Positions 1 through 9,886 are shown, numbered from the stretch's first letter. The stretch: 64,000 nucleotides of DNA from Lacipirellulaceae bacterium (GCA_040218535.1 JAVJRG010000005.1:930001-994000); one strand, 5' to 3'. Program-made: numbers and translations. The notes: generated from the letters alone by a model not told the origin.

Positions 1-1
1 C

Positions 2-82
2 GTTCGAAAATCCTTGCCGATTGCAGATGCCGTTTCACCGGCGGTTCTTTCGCACAAGACGCTAGCTGCGAGGGCACGATGA
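2..82 (+). CDS. 3' end of an upstream gene (partial, unidentified)
   Basis: An open frame enters from the left edge and ends with TGA at 80-82. This TGA overlaps the ATG of the next gene as ATGA, which is typical of translationally coupled genes in one operon. Only about 26 residues are visible and they show no recognisable domain. The next gene belongs to a family that often follows cbb3 oxidase assembly genes (ccoG/H/I/S), so a member of that set is possible, but this is inference from context. Confidence 0.45.
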   Translation, partial: VRKSLPIADAVSPAVLSHKTLAARAR

Positions 83-825
83 TTGAACTTCCACTTATCT
101 TCGTCGGCGGCTTGCTGGGTTCGGCCCACTGTCTGGGAATGTGTGGACCGTTGGCGATTTCGCTCAGCGCAGGGACGCCAGAGGGTGAGTCGTTATTGCG
201 ACGACAGCTTGTGTTTAGCTTGGGCCGAATATTCACCTATAGCTTTATCGGTGCTGCAGCCGGATTTGGGGGACTTTGGATCTCAACGAGTTCACCAGGA
301 TTTCTCTTATCCCAAGCTTGGCTTGGTGTCGTTGCTGGAGTCGTTTTGATCCTGATGGGGTTGGTGACGGTCGGAATACTGCCTCGCCCGGCAGCAAAGT
401 TACTCTCCGGGTTACCCTGCGGCGCATCGACTTGGCTGAAGACGTTCCTTACGTCAACCAATTGGAGCGGCCCCTTGTTGGCAGGCCTCTTCACTGGCTT
501 TATCCCCTGCGGGCTGGTCTATGCATTTCTTTTTAAGGCGGCCAGCTCGAGTAGCGTCTGGCTCGGCTTGGCAACGATGGCGGCATTCGGATTGGGCACC
601 GTCCCCTTGATGGTGGCAGTCGGGTACAGTGGTAAAGTCTTGAACTTGGCCAACCGGACAAGGCTCTTCCAAGTCGCCGCGTGGTGCATTGTCTTAACCG
701 GAGCGATCTCCGTCGTTCGTGGCGCCAATCAAATCAGCCAAGCCACCGAAGGGCCCGCCCCTTGCCCACTCTGCGAACAGACCGATGCCCCTCAGGGTGT
801 TGGCCCTCAGGGTGTCGGTCCCTGA
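79..825 (+). CDS. TauE/SafE-family membrane protein (COG2836 type)
   Basis: A 248-residue polytopic membrane protein of the COG2836 branch of the TauE/SafE superfamily. The hallmark motifs are present: HCLGMCGP at residues 17-24 in the first membrane segment and GFIPCGLVY at residues 140-148. Both carry cysteines typical of this branch, which is usually linked to copper handling and cytochrome oxidase maturation rather than to sulfite export. About six hydrophobic segments are visible. The start overlaps the stop of the preceding frame (ATGA). The C terminus ends in two copies of PQGVGP, encoded by a short DNA duplication. The 3' end overlaps the convergent DUF4405 gene by 19 bases. The family is clear; the substrate is unknown. 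Confidence 0.85.
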   Translation: MIELPLIFVGGLLGSAHCLGMCGPLAISLSAGTPEGESLLRRQLVFSLGRIFTYSFIGAAAGFGGLWISTSSPGFLLSQAWLGVVAGVVLILMGLVTVGILPRPAAKLLSGLPCGASTWLKTFLTSTNWSGPLLAGLFTGFIPCGLVYAFLFKAASSSSVWLGLATMAAFGLGTVPLMVAVGYSGKVLNLANRTRLFQVAAWCIVLTGAISVVRGANQISQATEGPAPCPLCEQTDAPQGVGPQGVGP

Positions 826-1220
826 ATCGACAAGGCCGCGGCAGCAATTCCAATGCCCAGCACGTTGAGGATGACGATCAGCATCCCGACTCCCCAAATG
901 GTACGGATGCCAGTGTCTTCTTTCGAGGTCGGCGTCGCGCCGGTTCGCTTGCGATACCAGTTCGTCACGACACCGCAAATCCACGACCAGTGCAGCATCA
1001 GGTGCAAGAGAATTGCACCAAAGAGAACGCACAGCGTGACAAACTGGATGTCAGTCCAAGCCAAGTAGTCTAATCCCCAAAGCGTCCAACCTTCAGTAGT
1101 CGATGGCGAGGGGAACACGTAGCGAACGACGACAGAGACGACACACAACGCCAAAAAGTTAACTAGCATAAACGCATCAAGCCAGAAATTGATATGCGTC
1201 TTATTGATTCGTTTCGCCAT
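807..1220 (-). CDS. DUF4405-like membrane protein
   Basis: A 137-residue protein with three or four hydrophobic segments. Paired histidines in LLHLMLHWSW (middle of the protein) resemble heme-ligating histidines of small b-type cytochrome membrane domains and fit the DUF4405 family, whose role is not established. A GGGGA Shine-Dalgarno sequence lies about nine bases before the ATG. The gene is convergent with the TauE/SafE gene. Heme binding is inferred from the histidine placement only. With a COG2836 neighbour, a redox role at the membrane is plausible but not shown. Confidence 0.7.
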   Translation of the reverse strand: MAKRINKTHINFWLDAFMLVNFLALCVVSVVVRYVFPSPSTTEGWTLWGLDYLAWTDIQFVTLCVLFGAILLHLMLHWSWICGVVTNWYRKRTGATPTSKEDTGIRTIWGVGMLIVILNVLGIGIAAAALSIQGPTP

Positions 1221-1421
1221 GCTGCTCTATCCCCAAACGATTGAAATCACTAGCAAATCTATATTAAGTATTCTTGAAGGCTCAAGAAACGGGCGTGGTC
1301 ATTCTTGCTATTGAGATGAGAGACACGGTTGGAAATCACCCTGGGGGACCTGCCACTCCGATCAGTTATTCTGTCGCCTGTAAATGACATGATCGATCTT
1401 ATGGGCGGGCATCGTCCAGCT

Positions 1422-2966
1422 TTACTTTGAGCTCCGAAACTGATCGTATTCAGGATTCGTATCCGCCGCTTTGAAAATTGTTCGGTCCTTCCATAGATCG
1501 TAGGTCGCCCTAAGCTGTTCTGCGGACTCAGGGTACTGCCCTTGATCATCGGTTTCGGAGATCCACGACTCGAGAATCTCGCGGTGTCGCTGTAGCTCTC
1601 CGGCGTACTCTGGATTCTCAGCGAGGTTGTGCACTTGATGGGGGTCTGCGGCCAAGTCGTAGAGTTCTTCCTTCGGCCGGGTACCGAACCAATGTTGCTG
1701 TTGATACTCGTTTAGCTTCCCTGCTTTGTGTAGCCGCTTCAATTCAGTGACTTCTGGGCGGTTGTCGCGATACTGTGCTTGGAGCATTGGACGATCAAGA
1801 AAGTAGTTGCGAATGTAGCGCAGCTTCTCGGTACGCACGGTGCGGATTCGATCGATTGTGTAATCGCACCGATCACGTGCCGAAATGATGTGATCGTGTG
1901 AACGGAACTTCTCACCGAAGAGATCCTGACCATCGAAGTAGTCGGGTAGAGTCAAGCCCGCAAGAGCAAGCGTTGTTGCTGAGATATCAAGTGCTGAGAC
2001 TAAATCAGAACGGACTTTTCCTGGCTTAATCGCGGACTGCTTGCCCGCAATCACCAGCGGAATGTGCACGCCCCCCTCGTAGCAGAATTGCTTATGGCGC
2101 AGCGAATGGTTGCTGCCGTGATCGGAAAAGAAGAAAATAATCGTCCCTTCATATTGCCTGTCTGCTTTGAGTTGAGCGAGTATCTCCTCGACCTGAGCGT
2201 CAGTGCCGCGAACGGAGTTGTAGTGCATCGCCCATGATTCTCGATGCGCTGGCGAGTCAGGGAAATAGGGCGGCAGAGGGACTTCGTCGTCGGCTAGTTT
2301 CTCCCCTCGACGGACATGCTTTGCGTTTGCTTTACCTCCCCACAGCATAATCTGGCCGAACCAAGGCTTCGTCTTATCTTCACGGCTATTCCAGGTGTGC
2401 TTCGTGAACGAAGTCGAAAACTGAGCTTTGTTGCCCTGCCAGCCATTCATACCTGCGAGGTAATTTGGCTCGGTTCCGACGGAGTAAAGCTGTCTACGGT
2501 CGTAATCAAAATTGTAGTCGTCTTTGCCGCTGTTGAAGGTGAAGTATCCTGCTTCGCGTAGGAGTTCGGGGATCGTTTTGATCTCTTTGGGAAGGTGGAT
2601 CCGCAGACGCTCTGGGACGACTTCACCGTCGGTAGTTCGCGAAGAACGATGCTGATGAGTGCCCGTCGTCGTCTGCATGACACCAGTAATAATCGCGGAA
2701 CGACTGGCCGAACAGACCGGCGCAGTTGAGTACGCACGGCGAAACAGAACTCCTTCGCTAGCGAGCGCATCAATGGTTGGCGTGTGTTCCTTGTTGACGG
2801 GATCGTCGTAGCAACCGAAGAAAGGGGAGAGGTCTTCGCAAAAAATCCAAAGGATGTTTGGTGGTCGCTGATCGTTCGCGGCAAAGCTGACCCTGCACAG
2901 GGGCAGGGGCAATATAAGAATGAGCCAGAAGACTTTCGGATAGGTTCTTCGCTTAAATGTCGACAC
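1422..2966 (-). CDS. Secreted sulfatase (arylsulfatase family)
   Basis: A formylglycine-dependent sulfatase that would hydrolyse sulfate esters, probably of sulfated polysaccharides. The mature N terminus has PNILWIFCEDLSPF with the metal-binding aspartate region. The modification motif is CSASR (Cys85), with Ala instead of the usual Pro, a variant common in planctomycetes. Later motifs HGSNHSLRHK and GQDLFGE also fit the fold. The GTG start at 2966 gives a signal peptide at once (basic residues then FWLILILPLPL and SFA), with a weak GGCGGG upstream. A longer frame back to ATG 3065 or 3170 exists but would bury the signal peptide and, from 3170, run into the divergent symporter gene. It lies next to a glycosidase gene, which suits polysaccharide use. 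Confidence 0.85.
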   Translation of the reverse strand: MSTFKRRTYPKVFWLILILPLPLCRVSFAANDQRPPNILWIFCEDLSPFFGCYDDPVNKEHTPTIDALASEGVLFRRAYSTAPVCSASRSAIITGVMQTTTGTHQHRSSRTTDGEVVPERLRIHLPKEIKTIPELLREAGYFTFNSGKDDYNFDYDRRQLYSVGTEPNYLAGMNGWQGNKAQFSTSFTKHTWNSREDKTKPWFGQIMLWGGKANAKHVRRGEKLADDEVPLPPYFPDSPAHRESWAMHYNSVRGTDAQVEEILAQLKADRQYEGTIIFFFSDHGSNHSLRHKQFCYEGGVHIPLVIAGKQSAIKPGKVRSDLVSALDISATTLALAGLTLPDYFDGQDLFGEKFRSHDHIISARDRCDYTIDRIRTVRTEKLRYIRNYFLDRPMLQAQYRDNRPEVTELKRLHKAGKLNEYQQQHWFGTRPKEELYDLAADPHQVHNLAENPEYAGELQRHREILESWISETDDQGQYPESAEQLRATYDLWKDRTIFKAADTNPEYDQFRSSK

Positions 2967-3092
2967 GTGTAGCCCGCCTGCTTGATGGTTCGCGGCGATT
3001 GCTTTCGCCAGCTCATGATCATTTGCTACTATAGTACCACTTCGCCATCGGCTTGTAGTCGGCATATCTATTACTCGGGGCCGTGATAATCT

Positions 3093-4064
3093 GTGGCTGC
3101 TTTCCTCAATCTCCTTGCGAATCTCTTCCCACTTTGGGTTCTTGGCTTCTGCCTGGCAGCGTTGGTACATCCTCCGCTGTTCGAGTGGTTCGGGCCGTAC
3201 CTTGTGCCGGGGTTAGGGGTGATCATGCTAGGGATGGGGCTCACGCTTTCTGCTGGCGACTTCGCCCGTGTGCTCCGCATGCCTCGGCCAATTCTACTGG
3301 GATGCATCGCCCAGTTTTCGATCATGCCGCTGCTGGGTTGGTCCATCGCTACGGCACTGGAGCTGCCGAACGAGATCGCCGTCGGCTTGATCCTCGTCTC
3401 TTGCTGCCCTGGAGGGACGGCTTCCAACGTCGTGACTTACATCGCCCGTGCGAACCTTGCGCTTTCTCTATTGATGACCATGTGTTCGACATTCGGGGCA
3501 ATCTTGCTTACACCCTTACTGACGAAGTGGCTGGTGGGGGAGCGATTACCCGTGGATGCGTGGGGGCTGTTTACTTCTACCGTGCAAGTCGTTCTGCTGC
3601 CCGTCATCGCGGGTATTGCGTTGCATCATACGGTGCCGAAGATGGTTGAGAAGGTGACAACGATTGCACCACTGGTCAGTGTGATCGTCATCGCTCTCAT
3701 CTGCGCCAACATCATGGGAAAGAACGCTGAGCTTGTGAAAACTCACGGAACGCAACTGTTAATGGCAGTTGCGGCGTTGCACGCTGGTGGATTCGCGTTA
3801 GGCTACTGCGTCTCTTGGGCGTTTGGCTTCGGGGAAATCGTACGACGTACTGTTTCGATCGAAGTCGGAATGCAGAATTCAGGGCTGGGAACGGTGCTAG
3901 CGACTAAGCACTTCACGAATCCAACAACCAATGTCTGCTTGGCTGCTGTCCCCTGTGTGATCTCTGCTGTGACGCATTCAGTGATTGGCAGCGTTCTTGC
4001 CGTCTGGTGGCGGATGACGGCTAGCGAAGCTGCCGAGCAGGACGACCCTGAGTTAGCAGAGTAA
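3093..4064 (+). CDS. Bile acid:sodium symporter (BASS) family transporter
   Basis: A 323-residue transporter with about nine or ten hydrophobic segments, the usual BASS size. The family signature SCCPGGTASNVVTYIA is present near residue 110, and LEPGMQ-like residues appear as VEIGMQNSGLGT-type sequence near residue 260. These are the sodium-site crossover motifs. It probably imports an organic anion with sodium; bile acid is only the family name. The start is GTG with GGGG about 12 bases upstream. The gene is divergent from the sulfatase and its 3' end overlaps the convergent glycosidase gene by 44 bases. Confidence 0.88.
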   Translation: MAAFLNLLANLFPLWVLGFCLAALVHPPLFEWFGPYLVPGLGVIMLGMGLTLSAGDFARVLRMPRPILLGCIAQFSIMPLLGWSIATALELPNEIAVGLILVSCCPGGTASNVVTYIARANLALSLLMTMCSTFGAILLTPLLTKWLVGERLPVDAWGLFTSTVQVVLLPVIAGIALHHTVPKMVEKVTTIAPLVSVIVIALICANIMGKNAELVKTHGTQLLMAVAALHAGGFALGYCVSWAFGFGEIVRRTVSIEVGMQNSGLGTVLATKHFTNPTTNVCLAAVPCVISAVTHSVIGSVLAVWWRMTASEAAEQDDPELAE

Positions 4065-6246
4065 GTGTGCCGATCACTAATACAAGCGATAGCACCGATG
4101 GCTCGGGGATGGAGGCTGAGGCGGCAAGCAACGAACTACTTCGGTTCTGTTGCCAGATGAGAAAATCAGCGGCGTCGGAGGAGCCATCTTTGTCCGCGTC
4201 GGCCCCTGCATCGGTGCCGTAGGACGATTCCCATTCCGTCAGGTCGAGTTGGTCGATGGAGCCGTCAGCGTTGAAGTCGCCGATAGTCGAAAGGTCACTG
4301 ACAATAATGAGAGCAGTTGTCACCAATTGCCCGCCACTAGTCGTGAAGTCAACGTACACTTCGTTGTTGCCATCGTTGAGAAACTCGAGAGGGACATCTA
4401 CCTCGCTGCTGAAGAGCCATGTGTCTAAGTCGTTAAACCCATCCGAACTCGTGGGGGAGACGGTTACCGGGTTGCCGTTGATGTAGATCTGGTAAGTCTG
4501 GTTCCAAATGTTGCTCCGCTCCGCAATGCCGACTCGCACACTGGCGGAGACGGCAGCCGTCGTGTCGGCATCGACTTTGATCACCTTCGAGGTTGCGTTT
4601 GCCAAGGTAATCGGAGCCTGAACATCGTCGCCGTAGAAGGTGCTCTCAACGACGGAAGTTGTAAAGTCGACTGACTCGTTCAGCGTAAGCGTTAGCTTGG
4701 CACCTTCTTCCCCAGTCAGGCTTAGGTTTTGCCAGGATCCTAGAACATTCACGTTGTTCTGATAGATGCCCTCGGTTCCATTCCAAAATACTCGATCAAG
4801 CGTTGCGTTGGTTACCGAGGCGTCCCCGACAAGTGCCTGAAGATTGATTAACTCTGTGCTGTTCGTGAGATTGTTGAGAATTACATGCAGTTGGTTGCCA
4901 TTGCGGAAGGCGACCGATTGCACGTTTTGATTATCAGAATCGATTCCCACGTACTCGCCTTCCACATCATTGAGCATCCGATAGAGGCCAGCGGTGATGG
5001 TTTCCTTCCACGTACCGTTGGACTGACGATCCCAAAACGCGTAGTGGGCGCCGTTCTCTTCGGTGGGAGTATTGCCAGTGAACCATTGCGGAGCGACAAA
5101 TGGAGTTGCGTTAATGATCCGATCAGGACGATCCATGAAGGAGAGCATTTTCTTTTTGGTGTCGCGCATGAAGTCCCACTGGCGACGGGTACGCGTATAG
5201 CCTGCGAAATTCTGGCTGCCGTCCTCGGTGTAAATCGTTGCTCCATACTCAGTGACCGCAAACTGTTTGGGATCGCCGAACTTGATGTCGCTATAGTTCT
5301 CGAAGAGATCCATGATTCCTTCCAAATGCCCGACCGACTCGCGCACTTGGGTTTCGATATTGCCATTAGTGCGAACACGGTGAACGTCGTAGGGATGGAA
5401 CGTCCAGAAGTCGAACTCGACGGGGTTGCCGGACGAGTCTTGCCAGGTGGTCATGTCGTCCATCATTTGCTTCGCCAGGTCCCAGCGGTGAGGATTCCAG
5501 CTTGGAAACGGTGCTTCGCCGACCGAAGCTCCTCCGATGTTCGCCTGTGGGTGTTCCTCTTTCACGGCGATGGTGACGTTCTTATGGAACTCGATGACCT
5601 CGTTCCAAGTCGGGCCGCTGTAAAGCTCCAATTGCGGCTCGTTCATGATCTCCAGATAGTGACGGCTTCCGTCGAAAGGCAAATACCCTTGTCCCGGCCC
5701 TGTGCCGTAGACAACTTCTTCCAGGTAGACGTTAAGTAGCTGAGCATAAGCTGCCCCATCGCCTTTGATGGGCAGGGTGGTGCCGTCCTTGATCCAAGCG
5801 GGCCATGCGCCATTCGCACGGCCTGACTGAACGAAGATCGGATTGGGGTGGTTACGGAGCGAAGCCCAACGAGGATCGTTTAGCACGTAGTTTTTGTAGC
5901 TGCCTTGTAAGTTTGCGACGAGATCGCTCTCGCGGAAAAAGCCTGGGTTCGTCGGATCCTCGCCGTCATTTCCAGCGACGAAAAAATCGAGTTCGAATGT
6001 TTCGCGACCGGTAAATGTGTTCAATCCACTGGTGCTAATCAGTTGATCGGCCAAGCTTCCCAGACCGTTGGTGAAGGTTCCCCAATGGTTGAAATACTTG
6101 GCACGGTCGAGCGTGCTCACGCCCCCAATGGATCGCTGCGTCGTCGCGTCGATGACTAGGTTGGTCTGTGCGAACGTGCTGCGATGCTGCGATATCAGGA
6201 TGGCGGTGAACAGGGCAGCCAAGCACTTGATGGAGGGATTGCGCAT
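4021..6246 (-). CDS. Secreted GH86-like glycosidase with dockerin-like repeat and PEP-CTERM signal
   Basis: An exported multidomain protein. From ATG 6246 it begins with a signal peptide (MRNPSIKCLAALFTAILIS, cleavage after TFA). A barrel-type domain follows with YLEIMNEPQ (Glu203) and FAVTEYGATIY (Glu333), the spacing expected for acid/base and nucleophile glutamates of a retaining glycosidase. The layout resembles GH86 agarases/porphyranases. A beta-rich region follows, then two calcium-loop motifs (DFNADGSIDQLD and DADKDGSSDAADF) that form a dockerin type I-like or EF-hand pair. The C terminus has IPEPS, a hydrophobic run and RQLR, a PEP-CTERM sorting signal. An in-frame ATG at 6351 would add 35 residues before the signal peptide. 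Adjacent sulfatase suggests use of sulfated galactans. Family assignment is moderate. Confidence 0.7.
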   Translation of the reverse strand: MRNPSIKCLAALFTAILISQHRSTFAQTNLVIDATTQRSIGGVSTLDRAKYFNHWGTFTNGLGSLADQLISTSGLNTFTGRETFELDFFVAGNDGEDPTNPGFFRESDLVANLQGSYKNYVLNDPRWASLRNHPNPIFVQSGRANGAWPAWIKDGTTLPIKGDGAAYAQLLNVYLEEVVYGTGPGQGYLPFDGSRHYLEIMNEPQLELYSGPTWNEVIEFHKNVTIAVKEEHPQANIGGASVGEAPFPSWNPHRWDLAKQMMDDMTTWQDSSGNPVEFDFWTFHPYDVHRVRTNGNIETQVRESVGHLEGIMDLFENYSDIKFGDPKQFAVTEYGATIYTEDGSQNFAGYTRTRRQWDFMRDTKKKMLSFMDRPDRIINATPFVAPQWFTGNTPTEENGAHYAFWDRQSNGTWKETITAGLYRMLNDVEGEYVGIDSDNQNVQSVAFRNGNQLHVILNNLTNSTELINLQALVGDASVTNATLDRVFWNGTEGIYQNNVNVLGSWQNLSLTGEEGAKLTLTLNESVDFTTSVVESTFYGDDVQAPITLANATSKVIKVDADTTAAVSASVRVGIAERSNIWNQTYQIYINGNPVTVSPTSSDGFNDLDTWLFSSEVDVPLEFLNDGNNEVYVDFTTSGGQLVTTALIIVSDLSTIGDFNADGSIDQLDLTEWESSYGTDAGADADKDGSSDAADFLIWQQNRSSSLLAASASIPEPSVLSLVLVIGTLTLLTQGRPARQLR

Positions 6247-6433
6247 CGAAAACACGTGCAATAGAGGTTGATTGCCTGAGGTTGGCCGGGGAGTTGTTCC
6301 AGAGAGTTTGGGGCGACTGTCCGACAAGGCCGCATTGCGGATTGTCGACAATAAGTGCCTGCTCTTATCTTATCAGCTGTACTAGTCGCGGCAAGAGATT
6401 GTCAAAGGATGTGTGAATCGGCCAATCTAGGGC

Positions 6434-9400
6434 TTATTCCTGATCATTCTTCGCCTCAAGTAACGCCTGCCACTTAGCTGCTTCTCTCGGCTTTCCCCAG
6501 GCTTCGTAGAGTTTCACAAGCCGATTGATGGCCCTTGGGATTACGTCTGCCTCGCTGTCAGGAATCCCTTCTTTACTGGCAACAAGTCCTTCGTAGCTTC
6601 CGAGAAGCTGTGTTTCAGCAGAGTCATACTCTTCCTGCCCAAGCAACGTTTCACCCAGAAGGCTTTTCGCTTGATGAGTTCTCCAGTCCTTTGGACTATT
6701 CTTTCCGAGCAGTTCTAGGCAGCGACGCAAAGACTGTTCGGCCTCCTTGAACTTTCCGTGCTGCAAGCGGCAGAAGCCAAGTAACCGATGGACATCGCTT
6801 GACTGCCAAGCAAGCTCGGGGAGCAGTTGTGCGTCCTCGTGGTCGGGAAGTTGCTTAATCCTAATGTCGTGCAGGACTTTCTCGAGTTGTCTCTCTGCCG
6901 AGTCGTACTTTCCTAGTTCTAAATAAGCGAAAGCTAACTGCCGTTGAAAGCTATTTCGCCCTTTGTCAAATATGACTCCCCGATTCATACCAAGTTTCAA
7001 CAAAGGCGTCTCAGCGGCTCGGACGGCGAGCGCGTATTCTTCGCGTTCGCGGCGGAGGGTGAAGTAGCGGTACATTGATTGAGCCAACGCAAGCGTGACG
7101 ATATCTTGCATTTCGTTGGGGGCCACTCCCTTTTCGAGATCCACTTCGGGGACGAGAGTCGATGGGTAGGGGCTACGGAAAAGAGTGAACGTTAGCAACG
7201 AACGCTCAAAGGAAACGTCCCACTTTTGAATCGCCTCCCAGGAATTGAAGAGCAGCTTTTCCGCGGAGCCTGGCTTGCCGAGATCGAGATACACATTCGC
7301 CAGATAAATCTGCGAAGAGAGTGTCTGATAGTGCGTCGGACCATGCACTTCGTTTTGTCCTGCAGCGGCTTCTTGAAGTAGTTTTTCCGCCTTAGCAGTT
7401 TCGCCAACCATCCTTTGCAAGATCCCCAACTTGGCTGCCGTCGCTAACGTGTCTGGGTGGCGATCTCCCAGATGCTCGCGATGCGAGGCCAAGGCTTTTT
7501 CCAACTCAGGAATCGCCTTGGGGAGATTATTCAGTGAGGCATAAGCGCTTCCAATGATCTTGTGCGCCTGCGATTCCACTTCCGGGTCATTGCCGAAACG
7601 GATCTCGATTCTCTTTGCCGCGTGGTCGAGCGCTTCGACCAGCGTCATGTTGGAGAGTCGCTTGACCGTTGGGTCTTCGTGAAACGCCTGACTGACAATC
7701 GCCGGGGAGAGCAGAAATAGATCGTCCGCGTATTCATAGGCAAAGTCTTTCCTTTCCGCTTCGAGTGCATCCTCAGGTAAGTCCAGTTCAAACTCTCCGG
7801 CAAAAATGTCGTCTTCGGGATCATCCGGCTGAGGATTCCTCTTCCACTCTTGGAGTGCCTCGTGCGCGCTCAGTTGTAGAAAAAGGTCTTTGCTGAGAAA
7901 GTCTAAAGTTGAATTGGCGATGCGTGTCTTTCTCTCGGCCTCGCGCTCCGCCTCGATTGCGCGGTCCCGCTCCTGCACGGCTTGTTCACGCGACTCTTCG
8001 AGTTCGATATTCTTTTTCCCAAGTGTACGATTGCTGCTCGCAACAACGCTGGCGATTAGAGCGGCGCTCACAATGCCGGCGACCAACGTCGCCGCTAGCG
8101 AGCCGACGATTCGTGGATGTTTTCGAATCCAGCGTTGAGTGCGGCGGACAAGCGGCTCAGGGTAAGCCTCGACCGGCTCGTCGGCGAGAAAGCGTTCGAC
8201 ATCATTTGCTAAACGACGGACCGATCCATATCGGTCTGCTGCTTCGATCGCCATCGCGCGTTCGCAGATGGCGCTGAGAGCCGGGTCGACCCAAGGATTC
8301 CACTCGCGGACCGTTTGGCGTTTGCCAAACTGTAGCTTTTCAAAGATCTCCTCAAGCGTTTCGCCCTCGACCGGCTTGCGATTGGTCAGCAACGTATAGA
8401 GAGTGGCACCCAAACTATAAACATCAGCCGCTGGGCCCAGCTTGTCGTGTTCCCCGCGTGCTTGCTCGGGGCTCATGTAGTGAGGCGTGCCAATGGCAAA
8501 GCTTTGCTGAGTTTCTTCAATGACACTACCAGAGCGCGGAGTGAGTGGTGATTCCTGAGGTGGCAAGCTTTCAGTCGTTTTATTCGAAGACTTTGCTTGT
8601 GATATGGGCTTGGCGAGACCCCAATCGACCACGAGTGTTTCTCCGTACTCGCCAAGCATCACGTTGCCCGGCTTCAGGTCGCGATGCAACACGCCGCGTT
8701 GGTGGGCGTAATAGACCGCGTTGCACACGTCGAGGAACCGCCCCAGCAAACGCCGCAGTCCAACGGTATCTTGCGAGCGGTCTTCGTTCTCGTGAAACTC
8801 GCGGATCGCAGTGGCTAGGTTATCTCCCTTGATGAACCGCATCGCATAATACGGTCGACCATCCGCAGCAGAACCGAGGCCGTAGATTGGGACAATCCCC
8901 GGATGCTCTAGTCCGCCAGTGATCTCCGCTTCCAGCACAAACCGTGCACGGCTGGCCTGATCGTCGGCGTACCGCGGTTTGATCTCCTTGAGCGCGACCT
9001 CGCGATCAAGTTCCGTATCCAGTGCCACCGAGACCTTCCCAAGCCCACCCTCGTCATGAGGACGAAGAACCCGAAATCGAGCCGTACCTTCGTGCGTCCT
9101 CCTGGGTTGTTCAAGCGTCGTGTCAGCCGGCGCATATCCGATTGTGCTGTAAATGTCTGCATCGTTGCGTTCGCGCAATTCGTCAAGCAACGAGTTGGTG
9201 TCCGGCCCCACGGTGCAGTACAACGACTCCGCCCCGCCCTGCTTGGCGAGCAACTGCTCCATCAACTCGCGCAGGAGTTGTGCTTCCCCTTCGGCCAGCA
9301 CATTTTCACGCAACAGAAGCTGATCTAGGCTTTGCTGTTTATCCTGCAGCCACTGATCAACCGCTGACAACAATTGCTGACGCGAGACGAAGCCATTCTG

Positions 9401-9442
9401 ATAAGCGAGGATGCCGAAGAGGAGATGGTTGTCGGGTTGCAT
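6434..9442 (-). CDS. Serine/threonine protein kinase with TPR-rich region
   Basis: A 1002-residue signalling protein. An N-terminal helical region of about 100 residues is followed by a Hanks-type kinase: VALKEIKP lysine at residue 152, HRDLKPGN at 253-260, then VVDWGLA with DWG replacing DFG, and GTPHYMSPEQARG in the activation segment. A single membrane helix lies at 445-467, so the kinase is cytoplasmic. The remainder holds a coiled stretch and tetratricopeptide-like repeats (LGDRHPDTLATAAKLG and AEQSLRRCLELLG types), presumably outside the membrane. The ATG at 9442 has a GTAGGAAC ribosome site; the longest frame starts at 9541 without such support. The substrate is unknown. Confidence 0.88.
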   Translation of the reverse strand: MQPDNHLLFGILAYQNGFVSRQQLLSAVDQWLQDKQQSLDQLLLRENVLAEGEAQLLRELMEQLLAKQGGAESLYCTVGPDTNSLLDELRERNDADIYSTIGYAPADTTLEQPRRTHEGTARFRVLRPHDEGGLGKVSVALDTELDREVALKEIKPRYADDQASRARFVLEAEITGGLEHPGIVPIYGLGSAADGRPYYAMRFIKGDNLATAIREFHENEDRSQDTVGLRRLLGRFLDVCNAVYYAHQRGVLHRDLKPGNVMLGEYGETLVVDWGLAKPISQAKSSNKTTESLPPQESPLTPRSGSVIEETQQSFAIGTPHYMSPEQARGEHDKLGPAADVYSLGATLYTLLTNRKPVEGETLEEIFEKLQFGKRQTVREWNPWVDPALSAICERAMAIEAADRYGSVRRLANDVERFLADEPVEAYPEPLVRRTQRWIRKHPRIVGSLAATLVAGIVSAALIASVVASSNRTLGKKNIELEESREQAVQERDRAIEAEREAERKTRIANSTLDFLSKDLFLQLSAHEALQEWKRNPQPDDPEDDIFAGEFELDLPEDALEAERKDFAYEYADDLFLLSPAIVSQAFHEDPTVKRLSNMTLVEALDHAAKRIEIRFGNDPEVESQAHKIIGSAYASLNNLPKAIPELEKALASHREHLGDRHPDTLATAAKLGILQRMVGETAKAEKLLQEAAAGQNEVHGPTHYQTLSSQIYLANVYLDLGKPGSAEKLLFNSWEAIQKWDVSFERSLLTFTLFRSPYPSTLVPEVDLEKGVAPNEMQDIVTLALAQSMYRYFTLRREREEYALAVRAAETPLLKLGMNRGVIFDKGRNSFQRQLAFAYLELGKYDSAERQLEKVLHDIRIKQLPDHEDAQLLPELAWQSSDVHRLLGFCRLQHGKFKEAEQSLRRCLELLGKNSPKDWRTHQAKSLLGETLLGQEEYDSAETQLLGSYEGLVASKEGIPDSEADVIPRAINRLVKLYEAWGKPREAAKWQALLEAKNDQE

Positions 9443-9745
9443 GTTCCTACTCGTTAGGTAGGGAGAATCCGAAAAGAATTTGATTGGCCGTATGGTAGGA
9501 GGGCAGCAGAAAAGTATGAACTGCCACAGGACCCCTGCCAAGCAATGAGGTTTGAAAGTGACTGCCAGCCTGGTTTAGCTGCCGATGCAGATGGCGATGC
9601 GAGATCCTGCAAACCTTGTCACGAAGGGAATCATCGCCTGAATTGAAGCTTGCTCAGTCTTTATAAGTAGAATCTATAGGCCAAGAAACAGATTTGTACG
9701 ACTGAAATGTGCACCGAGAGCACTTCTTGCGAGTCGGGCAAAGAG
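9443..9745. other. Intergenic region between kinase gene and tRNA-Lys
   Basis: About 300 bases upstream of the minus-strand kinase gene and downstream of the tRNA. It holds the kinase ribosome site next to 9442 and presumably its promoter. I see no convincing gene or long palindrome here. Confidence 0.5.
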
Positions 9746-9818
<73 letters not shown>

Positions 9819-9886
9819 GGAAGCCTTCGCAAGAGCAACCATTGTAGCGGCTCAGTAGGCACTTGTTCTAGCCCCTGGCCACTTGG

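Noticed and set aside
4885-5739. 284-residue plus-strand frame inside the GH86-like gene
   Set aside because: It is antisense to the glycosidase catalytic domain and lacks motifs and a ribosome site; it arises from codon bias of the real gene.
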